NCBI GenBank assembly: GCA_016218065.1
Contig: JACRFA010000082.1
Span: 1-32,320 of the forward strand
Reading direction: 5' to 3'
From: Ignavibacteriota bacterium
GTDB taxonomy: Bacteria > Bacteroidota > Ignavibacteria > UBA10030 > UBA6906
Length of the DNA stretch: 32,320 bases
Program-made: the position numbers and the translations under genes
Shown here: one piece after another, positions 14,427-23,478 of the stretch
How positions within the stretch are numbered: the stretch's first letter is position 1
Layout: each line of letters begins with the position of its first letter
The notes under the pieces: generated by a model
The model's database searches: none
What the model saw: the letters and a program-made list of their open reading frames with translations, nothing else
What the model was told of the DNA's origin: nothing

Positions 14427-16163
14427 TCACTCCACTATGATTTTTCCGTGTAGCATCTTCATCCCGCACGAAAACGGAATCTCTCCGCTTTCCTTCGGCG
14501 TGAACTCGATTGCTGTTGTTGCGAACGCGGCAAGCTTCCGACGAATGCCGAATTTCTCGATGACAAGTTCTTCGCTGCATCGGGAGTTTTCTTCGCGATT
14601 GAAGACGAGCTTCACCGGCACGCCTGCCTTGACTCGAATGACGTTTGGTGAATAACCATCCTTCACGCGAATGCTGACCTCTTGCGTTCCGCTGTGCGCT
14701 GAGTGATCTTCCATTGATGAAGAAGTGTTCTGTTCAACGTCGCTCGCGTTTGTAGTTGCCGATGAAGACTTGTGCCCCGCGTGCGGATCGGCGGCGGTTG
14801 GCTGCTGCAATGCGCTTTCGGAGTCGAGCAAGAAACCGCCGGTCTCGACAACATGCTCGCCCTCATCCAATCCATTCAGAATTGCGGTCGAACCGTTGCT
14901 TGTGGAACCGACGACAACATCGCGCGGCTCGAATGTATTCTCTTTCACTTCAACCCACACCACCGTGCGCTTGCCCGTTGACATGATTGCTGTCGAAGGA
15001 ACCGCGAGCGCTCTCGCCTTCGGAACTGCAATCGTTGCCGTGACGAACCTGTTCGGCTTCAGCTTGAAGTGTCGGTTCGGAAATTCTGTTCGCACACGGA
15101 CAGTGCGCGTTTCGGGATTGACCACAGGATCAACAAACACCACTCGTCCGGCAAACTTCTCGCTCGGATACGCCTCGGTCTTGAGCAGCACGGATTGTCC
15201 CGGCGTGACGAAGCGAATATCTTTTTCGTACACATCGAGGTACGTCCAAACAGTCGAAAGGTCGGCGACATCGTACAGAGCCTCACCGGTTGAAGTGTAC
15301 TGCTGAAGGTCAACGCTCTTCTTCACCACAGTACCGCTCACGTGCGAGTAGATGGTGACCAGATTGCTCACTGCGCGCGTCTCTCTCAATGTGGCAATCT
15401 GCTTTTCGGTGAATCCCCACTGCAGCAGTTTCTGTTTTGATTGTTCGAGAAGTTGCGCCGCCGATTCGGCAAATGTCTGTGCACCGGCCTCCGCTTGTTC
15501 ATGCGAATCGAGCGCGAGCAAATACTCTTGCTGCGCCGAAATCGCTTCGGGACTGTACACCTCGGCTACGCGATCGCCTTTGCGAACAGACTGACCAGTG
15601 TATGAGAGATAGAGCTTTTCCAAGCGTCCGGGGAAGCGCATGCTTATGCGTTGATAGTTCGGCTCGGAGTAGCTCACAATGCCCACGGCTTGGATGTCGC
15701 GGCTGATCTCTTTGCGCTGCGCTTGTATGACCGAGACATTCGCGATCACGCGCTGTGTCGGCGAAAGGCTGACTGACTTCAGGCTTCCGACGCCGCTTGT
15801 ATCGTTGTTGTTCATTGCCGACTTCTTCACGAGCGCCATGCCGCAGACAGGACACGCGCCGGGTCTGTCCGAACGAACCGATGGATGCATCGGGCACGTG
15901 TAATACTCTTCGGCCTTCTCGCCGTCGTGTTGATGCTGCTGCACAGTGTCGGATGATTTTTGATCCGCGTTGTCGGATTTGGTGCAGCCGGCGAGGAACA
16001 ACAGAGCTGCAAATGCAACCCCGCTGACAACAGACCTCATCCCCCAGACGAGGCTCCTCTGAAAAGGATGATTGTCATTTTGAGGATTCTTTGGTCGCGG
16101 AGCTTTGGTTGAGCTATGTCGAAACGCTCCCTCAGAATGACAAGTGGCAAACGTGTTTTTCAT
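14427..16163 (-). CDS. cusB: CusB-like periplasmic adaptor with HMBD and cupredoxin domains
   Basis: 578 residues from ATG 16163, seven bases after AGGA and two bases after the previous stop. Residues ~6-35 translate a palindromic repeat. An internal ATG at 16040 with an AGAGGAG site begins a lipoprotein signal (VAFAALLFLAGC, Cys60), so that may be the working start. Domains: a heavy-metal-binding domain at ~87-112 (YTCPMHPSVRSDRPGACPVC), the membrane-fusion adaptor core at ~130-440 (barrel-sandwich, hairpin, beta-barrel), a His-rich linker (DPHAGHKSS), and a C-terminal cupredoxin-like domain at 494-578 with C529, C566, M568, M570 and H572. It links pump to outer-membrane channel. The C-terminal cupredoxin is unusual for CusB and suggests copper handling. 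Confidence 0.9.
   Translation of the reverse strand: MKNTFATCHSEGAFRHSSTKAPRPKNPQNDNHPFQRSLVWGMRSVVSGVAFAALLFLAGCTKSDNADQKSSDTVQQHQHDGEKAEEYYTCPMHPSVRSDRPGACPVCGMALVKKSAMNNNDTSGVGSLKSVSLSPTQRVIANVSVIQAQRKEISRDIQAVGIVSYSEPNYQRISMRFPGRLEKLYLSYTGQSVRKGDRVAEVYSPEAISAQQEYLLALDSHEQAEAGAQTFAESAAQLLEQSKQKLLQWGFTEKQIATLRETRAVSNLVTIYSHVSGTVVKKSVDLQQYTSTGEALYDVADLSTVWTYLDVYEKDIRFVTPGQSVLLKTEAYPSEKFAGRVVFVDPVVNPETRTVRVRTEFPNRHFKLKPNRFVTATIAVPKARALAVPSTAIMSTGKRTVVWVEVKENTFEPRDVVVGSTSNGSTAILNGLDEGEHVVETGGFLLDSESALQQPTAADPHAGHKSSSATTNASDVEQNTSSSMEDHSAHSGTQEVSIRVKDGYSPNVIRVKAGVPVKLVFNREENSRCSEELVIEKFGIRRKLAAFATTAIEFTPKESGEIPFSCGMKMLHGKIIVE
16072..16143. repeat. Palindromic repeat inside the adaptor gene
   Basis: Inverted 14-mers ttgtcattttgagg (16072-16085) and cctcagaatgacaa (16130-16143), with one mismatch. 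They are the same end motif as the element at 5577-5772 but with a shorter, different centre. The copy sits between the adaptor start codon and its signal sequence and keeps the frame open, contributing about 24 residues. Confidence 0.7.
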
Positions 16164-16165
16164 TT

Positions 16166-17428
16166 TCAATTCCTTTCACCTTTCATTTCAAAAATTCCAG
16201 CATAGCCGACTTCGCGTTTCAACTGAGCGATGGCTTGCTCGAATTGCATGCGCAGCATCAGCTTCTCCATCGATAGCTCGACGAGCATTCGGTACGAATC
16301 GATGAGCGTCAGAAAATCCGTGCTGCCGGTTTGGTATGCCGTCATGCTGGCGCGCAGCGCTTGCTGAGTCTGCGGCACGATCACCCTCGCGTAGTTCTCC
16401 ATCTGCTTCCTTAGTGACTGCGCCTTGAGATACAGCTCGTTGATGTTTGCGCGAACCATGTTCCGCGAGTTCTTGAGAACTTCCTGCGACTTCTCAATCG
16501 AGATGTTCGCCTCTTCTACCATTGCAGCGTTGCGGCTCAGACTCCATGGTGTGAACGGAAGATTGATCCCTGCTAAGACAGTCCACCCGCGAAAATCTGC
16601 AAACGGCTGCCTCACATATTGAACCCCGACTTTGAAATCGGGCAGATATTCTTTCTTCGCTAACGAAAGCATCTCTTCGCTCTCGATGACCGAAAGCGAA
16701 TCGTGCAGCAGCATGCCGCGATAACGCTGCGCGAGATATTGCAACGTGTCTTGCGTTGGAAGATACAACTCGTTGTTCGGAACAGAGGCAACCCCAAGCG
16801 TGTCAGTCGGCGGTCGGTTCAGCAATGCTTGCAACATGGACTTCATCGCAAGCTCCTGCTGGCGCAGCGTCACGAGTTGGTTATCGAGCTTTGCAATCTC
16901 GACGAACGCCTTCAACACATCTTGCTGGGGGGTTTGCCCGACGCCGTAGCGTGTCTGCGCAATCTTCGTGAACTGCTGGAGCAATCTTGCATTCTCGCGA
17001 TTCAATGCAATGGATTGCTGCGCGTACCACAACTCGAAGTACCCGGAACGGAGTTTTGCGAGCACTTCGTTCGCCTTCTCCATGTGATCATGGTGTGCGT
17101 GTTCGGCTTGAATCTCCGCAATCTCGGTTTTCGTCGAGAGCTTCCCCGGAAACGGAATCATCTGCATCAGCTCGATCTTCTGCATCATCGATTCATTCCA
17201 GCGGAAGCCGGGCATTTCTTCACGCATGTATGTCAGTTCAGGATCGTCAAGCGTTCCGATCGCGCCAACTCGCGCTTCCATCGCGTCGCGGTTCAGCTCG
17301 AACGCTTTCATCTCAGGATTTTTCCGCAACGCTTCGCGGACGAGATCGTTGAGGTGAAGCGTGTCGCTGCCGCTTTGCCCGATGAGGCGCAACGGAAGAA
17401 GTAAGAGCAGAGCAAGTATGTGTTTCAT
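16166..17428 (-). CDS. TolC-family outer-membrane efflux factor
   Basis: 420 residues from the ATG at 17428, which starts a signal peptide (MKHILALLLLLPLRLIGQ). An upstream in-frame start at 17470 would run through repeat DNA. Long helical segments with heptad character flank beta-strand stretches: the LNDLVREALRKNPEM entry typical of the outer-membrane efflux family, a GTLDDPELTY strand, and the second half EYLPDFKVGVQYVRQP. This duplicated layout matches OEP proteins that form the trimeric exit duct of tripartite pumps. It lies two bases ahead of the adaptor start codon, so translation is coupled, and it is the CusC counterpart. Confidence 0.9.
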   Translation of the reverse strand: MKHILALLLLLPLRLIGQSGSDTLHLNDLVREALRKNPEMKAFELNRDAMEARVGAIGTLDDPELTYMREEMPGFRWNESMMQKIELMQMIPFPGKLSTKTEIAEIQAEHAHHDHMEKANEVLAKLRSGYFELWYAQQSIALNRENARLLQQFTKIAQTRYGVGQTPQQDVLKAFVEIAKLDNQLVTLRQQELAMKSMLQALLNRPPTDTLGVASVPNNELYLPTQDTLQYLAQRYRGMLLHDSLSVIESEEMLSLAKKEYLPDFKVGVQYVRQPFADFRGWTVLAGINLPFTPWSLSRNAAMVEEANISIEKSQEVLKNSRNMVRANINELYLKAQSLRKQMENYARVIVPQTQQALRASMTAYQTGSTDFLTLIDSYRMLVELSMEKLMLRMQFEQAIAQLKREVGYAGIFEMKGERN

Positions 17429-17464
17429 AGATTTTCCAAATAAATCAGGATGAACTTGATGACT

Positions 17465-17590
17465 TGTCATGATAACCCTTTGACTTCGCTCAGAGTATCT
17501 CCGCGAGAATAGGATCCATGAGCAAGCCGAAATGGGCGCAATGGCCGAGAGTTCCAGATTCTTTGCCTCTCTCGAGGCTCAGAATGACAT
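17465..17590. repeat. Decayed copy of the gtcattctgag repeat
   Basis: Outer fragments tgtcat (17465-17470) and ctcagaatgacat (17578-17590) match the ends of the elements at 5577 and 16072, and cttcgctcagag (17484-17495) looks like an internal piece. Most of the palindrome has been lost. It occupies the 185-base gap between the Cys-rich small gene and the outer-membrane factor. Confidence 0.35.
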
Positions 17591-17613
17591 GGACGCAAAA
17601 ACGCGAGGAGATT

Positions 17614-18018
17614 CTATATCAGAAGTGAAGAGACGAGAATAGGTATGTCTGCCGTGAGAGGCGGAGAAGCAGTTGCGGAGATTATGGATTGGGGATTAGT
17701 GATTACGGATGACGGTACGATTGTCGTCAGAATTGCGACGATGGATTTTGCCGAGTCGAACAAAGGCTGACTCGCTTGCAAGAACTCTGTCTTGTTTCTG
17801 TCGGCGGCATATTTCGTTACGCAGCAACTCTTGTCGATAACGTTCGTGATCCGGACTTTGCCAGGCTCGGCACCATCATTACACATCATGCATGATCGCG
17901 AATTGGCATACTTCATCATCGGGCAGGACGCGACAACAACCGGCAACCCGATGTTGAAGAGCGCGAACACAACCGCCAGAGTCAGGCCAATCATCCGATG
18001 TGTAAACGAGAATTTCAT
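17614..18018 (-). CDS. Secreted Cys/Met-rich small protein leading the efflux cluster
   Basis: 134 residues with a signal peptide or N-terminal anchor (residues ~9-30, MIGLTLAVVFALFNIGLPVVV). Directly after it come soft-metal ligand clusters: CPMM (32-35), CMMC (43-46) and CC (65-66). A hydrophobic but otherwise unremarkable C-terminal half with many Ile, Ser and Thr follows. No named domain is recognised. As the first gene upstream of the outer-membrane factor, adaptor and pump, it probably binds Cu(I) or a similar metal in the periplasm, as a sensor, sponge or chaperone. That role is an inference from composition and position. The gene ends 185 bases before the outer-membrane factor, across repeat DNA. 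Confidence 0.75.
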   Translation of the reverse strand: MKFSFTHRMIGLTLAVVFALFNIGLPVVVASCPMMKYANSRSCMMCNDGAEPGKVRITNVIDKSCCVTKYAADRNKTEFLQASQPLFDSAKSIVAILTTIVPSSVITNPQSIISATASPPLTADIPILVSSLLI

Positions 18019-18292
18019 TTGTGTTGTTGAACGTCCCCTGTGTGTGCTTTTCGTTCCTACCAGAATTATGCCATAAGAAGCTACGTCATAACGGCTAGAA
18101 TTTCAAGCCCTCAATCCCACTTTTGCGAAACAAACCTGCTTCAATCCTCAAACATGAGAATTGCTCACAAAGATAGCGAAGGCTCGCTCGCACTTCGTTA
18201 CAGAATTCACGGCATGATTTGCAGATTATCTCGTCGCAGGGCTGATGAACTCCCGCCTTCGTACCGATACTCTATACGAAGGAGAATACACC

Positions 18293-21106
18293 ATGAAACG
18301 ACACGCTCTTGTCTTGCTGTTACTGGCGTTTCACTACACGCCTGAACTCCACGCACAGGATCCGATTGCTGAATGGCAGCGGCCATTTTCTTCGCGTCTC
18401 CTGCCAAGCAACAGCATTCCAGTCGCAACGTTTGTCGACTCCCATGGCAACACGTATGTTACCGGAAGAAGTCAAGGGGCTGATACTCAGATGGACTACC
18501 TCACAGTGAAGTACGACTTCAAAGGACGGGAAGTCTGGTCCGCTCGATTCGATGGGCCAACACACGGTACCGATGCGCCCGCCGCTCTCGCGGTTGACAA
18601 GAATGGAAACGTCTATGTCACGGGATCATGCAGCGCCGGCGGCTTAGGCACCGATATCGCGACAATCAAATACTCATCCACCGGGGATGAAGTCTGGGTT
18701 CATCGATATAGCGGCTCCGCGAACATGTCAGACTATGGCGTCGCGATTGCTTGTGATAACATTGGAAATGTCTTTGTGACTGGAGTAGCTTCCAAAAAAA
18801 ATCCTCCAGGCGCGTACGCTACACGAATCATCACATTCAAATTGGGTGAAGATGGGGTCGAACACTGGCTTCGATTCTACAATGATTCAGAATACAGTCA
18901 GGCCTCAGGGCTTTGCATCGATAGCGTTGGGAATCTGTATATCGTCGGTACTTACCTGAAGCGACTCGCGCTTAACTCATTCCTTCAATGCCTCGTCACG
19001 CTTAAGTACGATTCTCAGGGAGAGTTGCTGTGGTCAGCAGGATATGACCCCGGCGACGGTACTCTTGCCGAGGGGAAAGACATTGCTGTGGACAAACAAG
19101 GACGCGTTACGATTACCGGTGAAGTTAGTCGCGACCCTTCTTTCCCGTTGTATCGCCAACTGTTCGCTTTCGTTGTGATCAACTATGATTCAAATGGCAA
19201 TCAGCAATGGGCGGACACCTTTGGCGGAAGCGGTGAGCGCATGCGCTGCCGACCTACAGCGATGAGCGTCGATCCTCTCGGTAATATCTACATCTCAGCG
19301 ATCGCGGCTCAGCATGATATGACGCTGTTGTTTGGCGAGGAGCTGTTGACTGTCAAATACACTCCGGCCGGAGCGCGCGAGTGGACAGCACACTTTAACC
19401 ACGGTTACCAATCGATCTACGCTGGCGCCACTGCAATTGATCATGACGGAGGCATCTTGGTCGGTGGACTTCTGCAAAACTCGAAAGAACCTTTCTCGAT
19501 CAAGAAAGTCACAGACTACGCATTCGTTCTGAAGCTCTCATCGTCTGGTGGGCGCGAGTGGGTGAAGACATTCGAAGCAAAATACTCAAGCCACATTCCC
19601 TTCCCTACTTTCTCTATGAGCCTGGGGAGCAGACTCTCGATCGCTTTTCCGACCGGGACAATTGACAGCACGACGTTTACGACATTAGCTTTTGACGAGG
19701 TCGAGAATCTTCATTGGCGAAAGAACAAATATGGAGAGAGTAAATCCGACGAGGCGGCGTATCTCCTCGAGCTGGATAGGTTGGAGAATGTCTATGTTTG
19801 TGGAATGAGCAAGGGTAGCGGCACGTCGTTCGACATTCTCACGATGAAGTATGATCTGCGCGGAAATCTTTTGTGGACGGCTCGCTACGACGGGCCGACT
19901 CACAGGGGCGATGCGCCAACAGCCATCGTTGTTGACAGCGCGGGAGATCTGGTGATCGCAGGAATAAGCTATGACGATGGACGTCCTCGGCCTGTCATCC
20001 TGAAGTACACTGCGCATGGGAGATTGGAGTGGGTGAACCGATTGAGTGGACTTAGCAACGTTCAACGCGTGTTCATTGATCCAATGGGGAACATCATCCT
20101 GTCTGTCGATGAAAGCATAGTGAAGTATGATACTCATGGCCAGGAAATCTGGAGAGTCGACCAGCGATCGTATGCAATTGGCGTCGATAGAAACTCTAAC
20201 TTGTACTACATTGCCAAAGGAATCTGGAATCCGAACATCAGCACGCCAGACACCTTGTTCAAGCGAGGTCCTAATCTTGAGTCGCATTGGACACGTGTGC
20301 TCACTTCTGATGTGAACGAGGTACGCCTTGACGATCAAGGCTCGGTCTATCTATTTGGCTATGCAGGACAAGACATTAAGATCGACACGGCAGGCAACAA
20401 TCTCTGGAGCATGAGTTCGGCTGGGTACGACCACAAAATAGATTCTCGAGGAAACATCTTCGAACATGGAAGCAACATGAGGTTCCGCAAGATCCGAAGC
20501 AACGGAACGCTTGCATGGGAAGGCGCTTATGCAGGACTCGACGTCGTATTCGATTACCAGCCTGGACGGAACGGCAACATTACGGCAATTGGCATGAAGG
20601 GCTCGACTTATCCGGGCACACCTACGATCAGTTCACTGGATTCAAATGGAGTGATGCAATGGTGGATTCCGCTGGATGAAGGAACGAATCCTCTTAAGGA
20701 ATCATTCGGTGTTCGCACTGCGGAAGACGGCTCGGTGTACGCGATTGCCAACGGACAGCGCGACGATTTCTCGACGTATCCGGTGCTCCTCAAGTACAAG
20801 CCAGAACCACAGACTGCCGAGAGCAACCGGTCGAAATTGCCATCGGTGGTCACGTTGTCCGAAGCTTATCCAAATCCATTCAATCCGACTACCGCGATCC
20901 GGTTCACATTTCACCGCTCACAATTGACGATTCTCAGGGTGTACGATCTGCTCGGTCGCGAAATCGCAACGCTTGTGAACGAAGTGTTGACGGCGGGACA
21001 TCATTCGGCGACATGGGATGCGAGCCATGTTGCAAGCGGCATCTACATCTGCAGACTGGAATCAGGAAGCGCGGTGCTCAGCATGCGGTTGATGGTCGTG
21101 AAGTGA
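18293..21106 (+). CDS. SBBP-repeat beta-propeller protein with T9SS sorting domain
   Basis: 937 residues from the ATG at 18293, chosen for its GAAGGAG site (18278-18284) and signal peptide (MKRHALVLLLLAFHYTPELHAQ). Most of the protein is a tandem series of about 50-60-residue SBBP-type repeats with the pattern 'A...D..GN.YVTG.S......D..T.KY...G...W..R(Y/F)' (for example VDKNGNVYVTG, DYLTVKYDFKG, WSARFDGPTHG), forming one or more beta propellers. The last ~85 residues are a type IX sorting domain (SEAYPNPFNPTTAIRF, LLGREIATLVNEV, ASGIYICRL). It is predicted to be exported to the surface; ligand unknown. It is divergent from the efflux cluster, and the 274-base gap (18019-18292) should hold both promoters, but no clear box was found. 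Confidence 0.88.
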   Translation: MKRHALVLLLLAFHYTPELHAQDPIAEWQRPFSSRLLPSNSIPVATFVDSHGNTYVTGRSQGADTQMDYLTVKYDFKGREVWSARFDGPTHGTDAPAALAVDKNGNVYVTGSCSAGGLGTDIATIKYSSTGDEVWVHRYSGSANMSDYGVAIACDNIGNVFVTGVASKKNPPGAYATRIITFKLGEDGVEHWLRFYNDSEYSQASGLCIDSVGNLYIVGTYLKRLALNSFLQCLVTLKYDSQGELLWSAGYDPGDGTLAEGKDIAVDKQGRVTITGEVSRDPSFPLYRQLFAFVVINYDSNGNQQWADTFGGSGERMRCRPTAMSVDPLGNIYISAIAAQHDMTLLFGEELLTVKYTPAGAREWTAHFNHGYQSIYAGATAIDHDGGILVGGLLQNSKEPFSIKKVTDYAFVLKLSSSGGREWVKTFEAKYSSHIPFPTFSMSLGSRLSIAFPTGTIDSTTFTTLAFDEVENLHWRKNKYGESKSDEAAYLLELDRLENVYVCGMSKGSGTSFDILTMKYDLRGNLLWTARYDGPTHRGDAPTAIVVDSAGDLVIAGISYDDGRPRPVILKYTAHGRLEWVNRLSGLSNVQRVFIDPMGNIILSVDESIVKYDTHGQEIWRVDQRSYAIGVDRNSNLYYIAKGIWNPNISTPDTLFKRGPNLESHWTRVLTSDVNEVRLDDQGSVYLFGYAGQDIKIDTAGNNLWSMSSAGYDHKIDSRGNIFEHGSNMRFRKIRSNGTLAWEGAYAGLDVVFDYQPGRNGNITAIGMKGSTYPGTPTISSLDSNGVMQWWIPLDEGTNPLKESFGVRTAEDGSVYAIANGQRDDFSTYPVLLKYKPEPQTAESNRSKLPSVVTLSEAYPNPFNPTTAIRFTFHRSQLTILRVYDLLGREIATLVNEVLTAGHHSATWDASHVASGIYICRLESGSAVLSMRLMVVK

Positions 21107-21115
21107 GTGTTGTGC

Positions 21116-22243
21116 TTAGCTTGTGAATGCGCGCTGCACGCGGATGCTAATGTTGCAGGTGATCTCGTACGGAATTGTTCCGATCTTCTCAGCCATATCC
21201 CAGGCTGTGAGTGATTGCGAACCGTTGGCGCCAATCAGAATCACCTCATCCCCCACCGCAACGTCGTCATCACCAACATCGATCATGATGTGGTCCATGC
21301 AAACCGTCCCGACCGTAGGATAGCGCTTTCCTTTGATCAGCACTTCGCCGCGGTTCGTCAATGAACGACTGTAACCATCGCCATATCCGATCGGGACTGT
21401 GGCGACATTCGTTCTTGTTTTCGTGAAGTAGCGGCGGTTATAGGAGATGCTTGTCTGGGCCGCGACAGTTTTCATGAACGATACTCGTGAGACTAGCGAC
21501 ATCACAGGCTGAAGCGGCGGCGAACTAGCCATGCCGTTGCGCGGCGCGTAACCGTACAGCATAATTCCCGGTCGTACCATCGTGAAGTACGATTCGGGCA
21601 GAGCAATGATACCGCCGCTGTTTGCCAGATGTTTCAGCGGAATCTCGACTCCCTGCTTTTCGAGTTGATGAATGAGATCAGCGAACCGCTCGGTTTGCAC
21701 GCGGGCGTACGTCAAGTCTTCTTCATCGGATGTTGCGAGATGGCTATAGATGCCGACGACTTCGAGGTTGCTCAGTGATGCAATCTTCGCGGCGTCACTC
21801 GCTGCAGACGCGAACGGAAATCCCAGGCGGCCCATGCCCGAGTCGATCTTGAGATGCACTTTTGCTCGCCGCTTTATCTTGCCGGCAATCGAGCTTACGG
21901 CGTCGGCGCTTTCGCGATTGGCAATCGTCAGATCAAGATCGTCGATCAACGCCCGTTCGATCTGTTCGACGATCGGCACTTCAAACACGAGGATCGGATG
22001 CTTAACGCCATCGCGACGCAACAACGTCCCTTCGTCAACGCGGGCGACGCCAAGATACGCCGCGCCGTTGCGCGCGGCTTCGAACGCAATCGTCCGCATG
22101 CCGTGGCCGTAGGCGTTCGACTTCACGACTGCCATGATCTTCACGTCGTTCCCGACGCAGCTTCGCACGACACCCAGGTTGTGCCGGAATGCCGGGAGAC
22201 TGATCTTCGCTTTGGTTGGATGAGGAGACGTTATCTGAGCCAT
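21116..22243 (-). CDS. alr: Alanine racemase
   Basis: 375 residues, complete fold-type III alanine racemase. It interconverts L- and D-alanine for peptidoglycan. The PLP lysine is K41 in VVKSNAYGHG, the second catalytic Tyr is Y268 in SISYNRRY, and the signatures HLKIDSGMGRLGF, HLANSGG, VRPGIMLYGY, PIGYGDGYSR and TVCMDHIMIDVG are all present. It is convergent with the propeller gene (nine bases apart) and divergent from ppa across a 147-base gap. Confidence 0.97.
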   Translation of the reverse strand: MAQITSPHPTKAKISLPAFRHNLGVVRSCVGNDVKIMAVVKSNAYGHGMRTIAFEAARNGAAYLGVARVDEGTLLRRDGVKHPILVFEVPIVEQIERALIDDLDLTIANRESADAVSSIAGKIKRRAKVHLKIDSGMGRLGFPFASAASDAAKIASLSNLEVVGIYSHLATSDEEDLTYARVQTERFADLIHQLEKQGVEIPLKHLANSGGIIALPESYFTMVRPGIMLYGYAPRNGMASSPPLQPVMSLVSRVSFMKTVAAQTSISYNRRYFTKTRTNVATVPIGYGDGYSRSLTNRGEVLIKGKRYPTVGTVCMDHIMIDVGDDDVAVGDEVILIGANGSQSLTAWDMAEKIGTIPYEITCNISIRVQRAFTS

Positions 22244-22390
22244 AGGTCGTTTGCAGGAAGTGTGTGATTCAATATGACAACATCACCGACGAATTTCAAG
22301 ATGGAGGGAGAAGATCGTGCTTGCGACTCGCTCACTATTTCATCAAATTACGACACCGAAAACACTCGACCATCACTTGCGCAAAACTGC

Positions 22391-23002
22391 ATGAGCTTCC
22401 CAAAACCATTTTACCGCTGGCGACCTCATCCATGGCACGGCCTGGAGATCGGACCCGCGGCGCCGCAGATCGTTCACGCGTTTATTGAGATCACGCCGTT
22501 TGATTTGATGAAGTATGAAGTCGATAAAGCGACAGGCTACCTGCGAGTCGATCGACCGCAACGGACGTCATCCTTGCCGCCGTCGTTGTACGGATTTATT
22601 CCGCGCACGTACTGCGCTACCCGCGTCAAAGAGCTTTCGAGCGGCGCTGCTCGCGGCGACGGCGATCCGCTCGATATCAGCGTGCTGAGCGAGAGGCCGA
22701 TCAACCGCTCGGAAGTGATTCTTAACGCCCGCGTCATCGGCGGCATTCACATGATCGATCACGGCGAGGCTGACGACAAGATTATTGCCGTTCTGGAAAA
22801 CGACAATGTTTGGACGAACGTCAAAGAAATTGACGATGTCGCCCCGGTCATCATCCAGCGACTTCGTCACTACTTTGCCACGTACAAGACGATGCCCGGA
22901 GAGCCATCGCACGTTTCGATCGAGCGCATCTACAACTGCGAGCATGCGCTGAAAGTCGTGCAGGCTGCCATCGACGACTACGATGAGGTGTTTGGGAAGT
23001 GA
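22391..23002 (+). CDS. ppa: Inorganic pyrophosphatase
   Basis: 203 residues of a soluble family I pyrophosphatase, hydrolysing PPi to phosphate. The signature [10 protein letters not shown] gives metal-binding D90, D92 and D95; [13 protein letters not shown] and [12 protein letters not shown] are also typical. The start is set at ATG 22391 ([19 protein letters not shown]) because family members begin at this point. The frame stays open 39 codons further to ATG 22274, but that stretch has no recognisable content and neither start has a strong ribosome site. It overlaps the next start by GTGA and heads the plus-strand run. Confidence 0.93.
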   Translation: MSFPKPFYRWRPHPWHGLEIGPAAPQIVHAFIEITPFDLMKYEVDKATGYLRVDRPQRTSSLPPSLYGFIPRTYCATRVKELSSGAARGDGDPLDISVLSERPINRSEVILNARVIGGIHMIDHGEADDKIIAVLENDNVWTNVKEIDDVAPVIIQRLRHYFATYKTMPGEPSHVSIERIYNCEHALKVVQAAIDDYDEVFGK

Positions 23003-23448
23003 GTGTGAGGGCTGTTCTTTACAAATACAATCCAGCGATTCCACGACGCTGGTTGCTGATCGTTGCAGGTTTGCTCTGGACTTCGGTGGGAACGATGCTC
23101 TGCCTGCGTGCAATTGGCTGGCTCGATGTGTTGCACGATGATATGGCGCCGCTGTTCGCGCTCTGCGGATTTCTCATCGCCATCGTGGCACACAGGTTCA
23201 TGCTGACGAAAGCTGCGCGGCGCAACGCCAATCGCATCTCATCGCTTCCTGAGCGTGCGTGCATGTTTGCCTTCACCACGTGGCGAGGATATCTGATGAT
23301 CGGCGGCATGGTTGCGCTGGGGCTGTTGCTGCGGAATTCGAGCTTCCCCCGAGAATATCTCGCTGTGCTGTATTCGGCAATGGGCGGGGCGCTCGTGCTT
23401 TCGAGCTTTGTGTTCTACTACACCTACTGGAGTTTGACGCGCACGTAA
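22999..23448 (+). CDS. Four-TM membrane protein coupled to ppa
   Basis: 149 residues starting at GTG 22999, which overlaps the ppa stop (GTGA), so translation is coupled. Four hydrophobic segments are visible at about residues 17-38, 48-66, 97-112 and 118-140. Between TM2 and TM3 is a basic cytosolic loop ([15 protein letters not shown]) followed by a conserved-looking [20 protein letters not shown] segment. I recall similar unnamed four-TM proteins in Bacteroidota with a 'C.F....W..Y' stretch, but no function. A genuine gene, role unknown. Confidence 0.8.
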   Translation: MSVRAVLYKYNPAIPRRWLLIVAGLLWTSVGTMLCLRAIGWLDVLHDDMAPLFALCGFLIAIVAHRFMLTKAARRNANRISSLPERACMFAFTTWRGYLMIGGMVALGLLLRNSSFPREYLAVLYSAMGGALVLSSFVFYYTYWSLTRT

Positions 23449-23478
23449 CGCACCTGAAACATACATGGAGGATGAACG

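Noticed and set aside
16703-17404. A 233-residue plus-strand frame opposite the TolC-family gene
   Set aside because: Antisense shadow of a conserved family gene, without a start signal or domain.
18019-18292. Search for a copper-responsive operator between the divergent genes
   Set aside because: No CueR-, CopY- or CsoR-like dyad could be made out, and a weak -10/-35 pair on the minus strand was too poor to report.
22274-22390. A 39-residue N-terminal extension of pyrophosphatase
   Set aside because: No ribosome site, no resemblance to the family or to a signal peptide; the conserved protein starts at 22391.
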